Position numbers and translations under genes: made by a program
NCBI RefSeq assembly: GCF_003331145.1
Contig: NZ_QLVE01000022.1
Coordinates: 1-64,000 of the forward strand
From: Exiguobacterium sp. TNDT2
GTDB taxonomy: Bacteria > Bacillota > Bacilli > Exiguobacteriales > Exiguobacteriaceae
Length of the DNA stretch: 64,000 nucleotides
Direction: 5' to 3'
The notes under the pieces: generated by a model
Databases searched by the model: none
The model's input: only the letters and a program-made list of their open reading frames with translations
Told to the model about the DNA's origin: nothing
Shown here: positions 59,741-64,000 of the stretch, piece by piece
Layout: every line of letters begins with the position of its first letter
How positions within the stretch are numbered: position 1 is the first letter of the stretch

Positions 59741-60481
59741 ATGAAGATTACAGCACCGAAACCGTTCTTCTTTGAAGGTGGGCCACGTGCCGTGTTGATG
59801 TTACATGGCTTTACCGGATCGAGCGCGGATGTCCGCATGCTCGGTCGTTTCCTGCAAAAAGAAGGTTATACGTGCATGGGTCCCCAGTATCGGGGCCATG
59901 CCGTCCCGCCGGAAGAATTGCTCCAGTACGGACCGGCGGACTGGTGGGAGGACGTCTTGAACGCCTACCAGTCGTTGAAAGAGAAAGGCTATGAAGAGAT
60001 TGCCGTCTGTGGTCTCTCGCTCGGTGGCGTCATGTCGCTCCGTCTCGCTTCGGAGGAAAACGTCAAAGGCGTCATCCCGATGTGTGCCCCGACCGGAATC
60101 GATGCCGAGGACCGATTATATAAAGGAGTCAAAGCCTACGCCCGAGAATATAAATCTCGAGAGGACAAATCGCCTGAACAGATCGAACAGGAGATGGCGG
60201 ACTTCAAACCGATGCCGACCCTCAAGGACCTCCGTGCCTTCGTCCGTGACACGACGACGAGACTTGAAGATATTTTCGTCCCGGCACTCGTCGTCCAAGG
60301 GGCGAAAGATCAAATGGTCGACCCTGAATCTGCACACGACATCTACGAGGCGATCAACGCGTTCCAAAAAGAACTGCTCATGTACGAGGAGTCGGGACAC
60401 GTGATCACGCTCGATAAAGAAAAAGAGAAACTGCACCAGGACGTGCTCGATTTTCTCGAAACGTTAGACTGGTCAGTTTGA
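59741..60481 (+). CDS. est: carboxylesterase (Est30/YvaK family alpha/beta hydrolase)
   Basis: 246 residues. Nucleophile elbow GLSLGG with S93, an Asp in GAKDQMVD (about 192) and His in ESGHVIT (about 222), positions nearly identical to the Geobacillus Est30 triad as I recall it; LMLHGFTGS (about 20) forms the oxyanion hole. It hydrolyses short-chain esters; the natural substrate is unknown. ATG 59741 gives the family start MKITAPKPFFFEG although GAGGAG is 12 bases away; in-frame starts at 59717 (GTG) and 59729 are less likely. Confidence 0.92.
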   Translation: MKITAPKPFFFEGGPRAVLMLHGFTGSSADVRMLGRFLQKEGYTCMGPQYRGHAVPPEELLQYGPADWWEDVLNAYQSLKEKGYEEIAVCGLSLGGVMSLRLASEENVKGVIPMCAPTGIDAEDRLYKGVKAYAREYKSREDKSPEQIEQEMADFKPMPTLKDLRAFVRDTTTRLEDIFVPALVVQGAKDQMVDPESAHDIYEAINAFQKELLMYEESGHVITLDKEKEKLHQDVLDFLETLDWSV

Positions 60482-60497
60482 AAAAGGAGGTGTCACG

Positions 60498-62900
60498 TTG
60501 AATTTACGTGACCAACTACTAGAAATTATCCAAGCCAGTGATAAAGCACTGACAGTGGACCAGTTGACCGAGCGTCTCGCGCTCGAGTCGACGGATGCCT
60601 TTAAAGAGCTCATCCGCACCTTGAACACCCTCGAAGAAGAGGGCTTAATCGGCCGCACACGGACGAACCGTTACGGGACGCTCGCCGTGCTCGGCCAAGC
60701 AGCGGGAATCATCTCGATTCACCAACGCGGCTTCGGCTTCTTGTCGGTCGAAGGGGAGACGGAGGACGTGTTCCTTCCGCCCGACCAATTGAAAGACGTC
60801 TACCACGGCGACACGATCCTCGTCAAAAAACGTGAGGACAACCGCGGCAAGACCGAGGGCGTGCTCCTCAAAGTCTTGAAGCGCGGCTTGTCGGAGTTCG
60901 TCGGGACGTATACGCTTCCGAGCGGACGCCTCGACCAGTTCGCCTTCATCGAGCCGGACGACAAGCGCATCAACTTCTGGCCGGTCGTCAACCCGGACAA
61001 ATCGCTCGGTGCCGTCGATGGCCATAAAGTCGTCGTCCGCATCACGAAATATCCGGACGGACGTTTCGCCGGAGCGTGTGACGTCGTCCGCATCATCGGA
61101 CACAAGAACGACCCAGGCGTCGACATCTTGTCGATCGTCTATAAGCACGGCATCCCGACGGAGTTCCCGGAAGATGTCATCGACCAGGCGAACGCCGTCC
61201 CGGACGAGGCCGACGAGAAGGACTTCATGGGCCGCGTCGACCTTCGCAACGAGACGATCTTCACGATCGATGGCGAAGACGCGAAGGACTTGGACGATGC
61301 CGTCCACGTCAAGAAACTCGACAACGGCAACTATGAGCTCGGTGTCCATATCGCCGACGTGTCACATTACGTGACGGAAGGGTCACCGCTCGACGTCGAG
61401 GCATTCGAACGGGGGACGAGTGTGTATCTCGTCGACCGCGTCATCCCGATGTTGCCGCACCGTCTCTCGAACGGGATCTGTTCACTCAACCCGCACGTCA
61501 ACCGGTTGACGCTCAGCTGCGTCATGGAGATCTCCCCGCAAAACGGGAAGGTCGTCCACCATGAGCTGTTCCCGAGTGTCATCAAGACGACAGAACGGAT
61601 GACGTATACGAACGTCCGTGAGATCATCGAACGCGATGATGAAGCGACGCTCGAACGGTACGAGCCGTATATCCCGTTGTTCGACCTGATGGCCGAACTC
61701 GCGGAAGTGCTCCGTAAGCGCCGTAACTCGCGCGGTGCCATCAACTTCGATTTTGCTGAGGCGAAAGTCGTCGTCGACGAAGAAGGCAAACCGGCCGACA
61801 TCGTCTTGCGTCCACGCTCGGTTGCCGAGAAGTTGATCGAAGAGTTCATGCTCGCGGCCAACGAGACGGTCGCCGAACACTTCCACAAGATGGACGTGCC
61901 GTTCATCTATCGTGTCCACGATAATCCGAAACCGGACAAGCTCGATTTCTTCTTCGACTTCGTCGCGAACTTCGGCGTGCACATCGAGCGGTTCAAAGGC
62001 CAGAAGGTCGAACCGAAGACGCTTCAGAAGATTTTGAAGGCGATCTCAGGTGAACCGGAAGAGCCGGTCATCAGCACGATCATGCTCCGTTCGATGCAAC
62101 AGGCGAAGTACGATGACGTGTCGCTCGGCCACTTCGGCCTCGCGACCGACTTTTATACGCACTTCACATCACCGATTCGTCGATACCCGGACTTGATCGT
62201 TCACCGTCTCATGCGCACTTACGTCTTTAACGGCGACGTGTCGGAGAAGACGATTGCCAAGTATGAGGACCGTCTCGACTCGATCGCCGAACAAGCATCG
62301 AAACGTGAGCGTCGTTCGGTCGATGCCGAACGCGAGACGCAAGCCTTGAAGAAAGCCGAGTACATGGAATCACGTCTCGGTGAAGAGTTCGACGGCGTCG
62401 TCAGCGGCGTCACGAACTTCGGGATGTTCATCGAGCTCCCGAACACGATCGAAGGGCTCGTCCGTCTCCAGTCGATGGATGACTACTATCACTTCGACGA
62501 GTCGCAACTCATGCTCCTTGGCGAGCGGACGAAACGTCAGTTCCGTATCGGTGACGCGGTGCGCGTCAAGGTCGACGCCGTCAACTTGGACGAGCGCACG
62601 ATCGACTTCACCGTCGTCGGCATGCCGAAACGGGAACAGTCCCGCCGTCGCCAACCGACGACGATTAAAGCGACGGAAGGCCGTCCGAAGAAGGACGACA
62701 AAAAAGGCCGCGGTCGTGACGACAAACGTCCGAAACGCGGCAAGCCTGGCAAAGCAGGGAAACCGGGTCAAGCCGGGAAACCGTCGAAACCAGGCGAGAA
62801 ACCGAAGACGTCGCAAGGACGTTCGGCACTCGACTTGAAAAAGAAAGACGGTCAAAAACGAAAAGGCGACGCCAAACGCGGAGCGAAGAAGCGTCGTTGA
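60498..62900 (+). CDS. rnr: ribonuclease R
   Basis: 800 residues. An N-terminal winged helix (about 1-65), two cold-shock domains (about 70-220), the RNB nuclease domain (about 250-580; active-site DGEDAKDLDDAV at about 257-268) and an S1 domain (about 625-705: GEEFDGVVSGVTNFGMFIEL in two halves). A very basic low-complexity tail (about 715-800) contains GKPGKAGKPGQAGKPSKP. It degrades structured RNA 3' to 5', including in trans-translation with tmRNA-SmpB, encoded next. The start is TTG 60498 behind AAAGGAGGTG. Confidence 0.95.
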   Translation: MNLRDQLLEIIQASDKALTVDQLTERLALESTDAFKELIRTLNTLEEEGLIGRTRTNRYGTLAVLGQAAGIISIHQRGFGFLSVEGETEDVFLPPDQLKDVYHGDTILVKKREDNRGKTEGVLLKVLKRGLSEFVGTYTLPSGRLDQFAFIEPDDKRINFWPVVNPDKSLGAVDGHKVVVRITKYPDGRFAGACDVVRIIGHKNDPGVDILSIVYKHGIPTEFPEDVIDQANAVPDEADEKDFMGRVDLRNETIFTIDGEDAKDLDDAVHVKKLDNGNYELGVHIADVSHYVTEGSPLDVEAFERGTSVYLVDRVIPMLPHRLSNGICSLNPHVNRLTLSCVMEISPQNGKVVHHELFPSVIKTTERMTYTNVREIIERDDEATLERYEPYIPLFDLMAELAEVLRKRRNSRGAINFDFAEAKVVVDEEGKPADIVLRPRSVAEKLIEEFMLAANETVAEHFHKMDVPFIYRVHDNPKPDKLDFFFDFVANFGVHIERFKGQKVEPKTLQKILKAISGEPEEPVISTIMLRSMQQAKYDDVSLGHFGLATDFYTHFTSPIRRYPDLIVHRLMRTYVFNGDVSEKTIAKYEDRLDSIAEQASKRERRSVDAERETQALKKAEYMESRLGEEFDGVVSGVTNFGMFIELPNTIEGLVRLQSMDDYYHFDESQLMLLGERTKRQFRIGDAVRVKVDAVNLDERTIDFTVVGMPKREQSRRRQPTTIKATEGRPKKDDKKGRGRDDKRPKRGKPGKAGKPGQAGKPSKPGEKPKTSQGRSALDLKKKDGQKRKGDAKRGAKKRR

Positions 62901-62949
62901 CGGGAGGGGGCGACCCCTCCTCCATATTGAAGTAAAGGACTGAATGTGT

Positions 62950-63420
62950 ATGGCCAAGAAGAAAGATTCGAACGCGCTCGCGCAAAACCGAAAAGCGTCC
63001 TTCGATTATGCGATCGAAGATACGATTGAAGCCGGTATGGTGTTGACGGGGACCGAGATTAAATCGGTACGCCAGTCAAAAATCAATATCGCCGATGCGT
63101 ATGTCCGCTTTGACGGTGGCGAGGCGACGCTTCATAACTGTCATATCAGCCCGTTCGAGCAAGGGAACCGGTTCAACCACGAGCCGCTCCGTGTCCGAAA
63201 GCTATTGTTGCATAAGAAGCAAATCAATCAGCTCATCGGCGCACAAGGGCGTGACGGGTATACGATCATTCCGCTTAAAGTGTATCTGAAGAATGGCTTC
63301 GCCAAATGTCTCCTCGGCATCGGGCGCGGGAAGAAGAAGTATGATAAGCGCGACGACTTGAAGAAGAAAGATGCGAAGCGTGACGTCGACCGGGCACTTC
63401 GGGACCGGCAAAAATACTGA
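62950..63420 (+). CDS. smpB: tmRNA-binding protein SmpB
   Basis: 156 residues. Conserved blocks [21 protein letters not shown] (split [20 protein letters not shown]), GTEIKSVR (about 37-44), [17 protein letters not shown] and the C-terminal basic helix [20 protein letters not shown] (last about 25 residues), which enters the mRNA channel. ATG 62950 is ten bases after AAAGGA; ATG 62944 is the alternative. The tmRNA promoter overlaps its stop codon. Confidence 0.96.
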   Translation: MAKKKDSNALAQNRKASFDYAIEDTIEAGMVLTGTEIKSVRQSKINIADAYVRFDGGEATLHNCHISPFEQGNRFNHEPLRVRKLLLHKKQINQLIGAQGRDGYTIIPLKVYLKNGFAKCLLGIGRGKKKYDKRDDLKKKDAKRDVDRALRDRQKY

Positions 63421-63445
63421 CAGCGAGACCTGATTGTGGTATAGT
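63417..63445 (+). promoter_or_regulatory. ssrA promoter
   Basis: CTGACA (63417-63422, across the smpB stop codon), 17 bases, TATAGT (63440-63445) with an extended TGG before it. Transcription should start about 20 bases before mature tmRNA. Confidence 0.75.
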
Positions 63446-63469
63446 TGTTGTAGTACCAATTACCACCTC

Positions 63470-63822
63470 GGGGACGTTATGGATTCGACGGGGGTAGGTC
63501 GGTCGTATGTGGCGTGTCGAGGGGTCGGCCTCGTTAAAACGCAAACGCCTATAACTGGCAAAACTAACACACAACTCGCAGCAGCCTAAGTGCCCTGCGG
63601 ATCCTGACATCCATCGCTTGTGTGGATGATTATCAGGGTCTCAAACTAAGCAAGCTACGCTTCAACCTCGCCGTCTGAGGGCGCGAAGAAGAGATGAACC
63701 AGACTGGATGCGACAACGCCTGTTTATCGGCAGTGTCACATTGAGATTCAATAGATAAACTACACACGTAGAAGCATGCGTTACGATGCCTTCGGACGCG
63801 GGTTCGACTCCCGCCGTCTCCA
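63470..63822 (+). ncRNA. ssrA: transfer-messenger RNA
   Basis: The 5' end GGGGACGTTATGGATTCGAC pairs through GGGGACG with the 3' CGTCTCC. The 3' T arm is GCGGG-TTCGACT-CCCGC with discriminator A at 63822; CCA is not encoded. The tag frame GGC AAA ACT AAC ACA CAA CTC GCA GCA GCC TAA (63557-63589) gives (A)GKTNTQLAAA, ending in the degradation signal read by ClpXP. It rescues stalled ribosomes together with SmpB. Confidence 0.97.
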
Positions 63823-63865
63823 TTTTTAAACAGTCTACACGGACTGTGATCAATGATATTTCATG

Positions 63866-63910
63866 AAGACCTTCTAATTTCATTGAGATTAGAAGGTCTT
63901 TTGATTTTTA
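63866..63910 (+). terminator. ssrA terminator
   Basis: AAGACCTTCTAAT pairs perfectly with ATTAGAAGGTCTT, followed by TTGATTTTT. Confidence 0.88.
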
Positions 63911-63952
63911 TGGAGCAACTCAATCACAATGAAATGAAAGCAGGTGAATCGA

Positions 63953-64000
63953 ATGGGGAAATATCAATTGGATACGAAAAGTAAAGTGGCGGCTGCCAAG
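63953..64000 (+). CDS. partial reading frame at the right edge, possibly a transposase subunit
   Basis: ATG 63953 follows AGCAGGTGA and opens MGKYQLDTKSKVAAAK, running off the window. Only 16 residues are visible. The start is reminiscent of the N-terminal helix of IS3-type OrfA proteins, and the 3' side of ssrA is a common insertion site, but this is too short for a firm call. It could equally be any short hypothetical gene. Confidence 0.3.
   Translation, partial: MGKYQLDTKSKVAAAK

Overview
The window looks like a chromosome segment of a Bacillales bacterium, most likely Exiguobacterium or a close relative. The gene order from hpf-secA-prfB through ftsEX, uvrBA, hprK-lgt-ppaX, trxB-rapZ-yvcK-whiA, clpP, rpoN-cggR-gapA-pgk-tpiA-gpmI-eno and secG-est-rnr-smpB-ssrA is essentially the Bacillus subtilis yvyD-to-ssrA neighbourhood. 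ComK, HPr kinase, CtsR, LexA (DinR) and CcpA type sites fit a low-GC Firmicute lineage. The core genes are nevertheless fairly GC-rich by eye, with G/C-ending codons. The genus call is an inference; no database search was possible.

Left end (1-3.7 kb): an AT-rich accessory block with three co-directional genes. They encode a PIN nuclease-protein kinase-zinc ribbon fusion (cut by the window edge), a TerY-like vWA protein and a PP2C phosphatase with a C-terminal winged helix. This is a TerY-P type phosphorylation triad, a predicted stress or defence signalling system, and the most unusual locus here. It is followed by about 400 bp of decayed sequence containing a dead copy of the DUF2225 gene that survives intact 1.4 kb away.

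4.1-10.2 kb (minus strand): a DUF998/DinB pair, then a compact flagellar operon (FliK/YlqG-like, FhlB, FliS, flagellin, YaaR, DUF2225) and comK. 10.4-22.7 kb (plus): cold-shock protein, hpf, secA, prfB without the programmed frameshift, a YitT transporter-like protein, cytochrome c-551, then ftsE-ftsX with an adjacent M23 hydrolase, ctpB and minJ (division and cell-wall cutting). 22.7-26 kb (minus): glpF-glpK with a cre site over the promoter, and a TauE/SafE exporter. 26.1-32.6 kb: uvrB-uvrA behind an SOS box, a DUF4097 protein and a lipoprotein.

33-44 kb: hprK-lgt-ppaX-acyltransferase (carbon catabolite control plus lipoprotein lipidation), a TPR protein, trxB, rapZ-yvcK-whiA, small regulators and membrane proteins, a MerR regulator, and clpP (minus) with a CtsR operator lying on its -35 box. 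44.8-53.5 kb: tRNA-Arg(CCG) on the minus strand, a short rpoN, a glutaredoxin-like gene, and the cggR-gapA-pgk-tpiA-gpmI-eno glycolytic operon with a two-site CggR operator.

53.5-64 kb: a palindromic intergenic repeat, an APH-fold kinase, a 30-residue membrane peptide, galU with two GT4 glycosyltransferases, a second YitT protein, secG-est-rnr-smpB, and tmRNA (tag GKTNTQLAAA). A partial reading frame runs off the right end just beyond the tmRNA.
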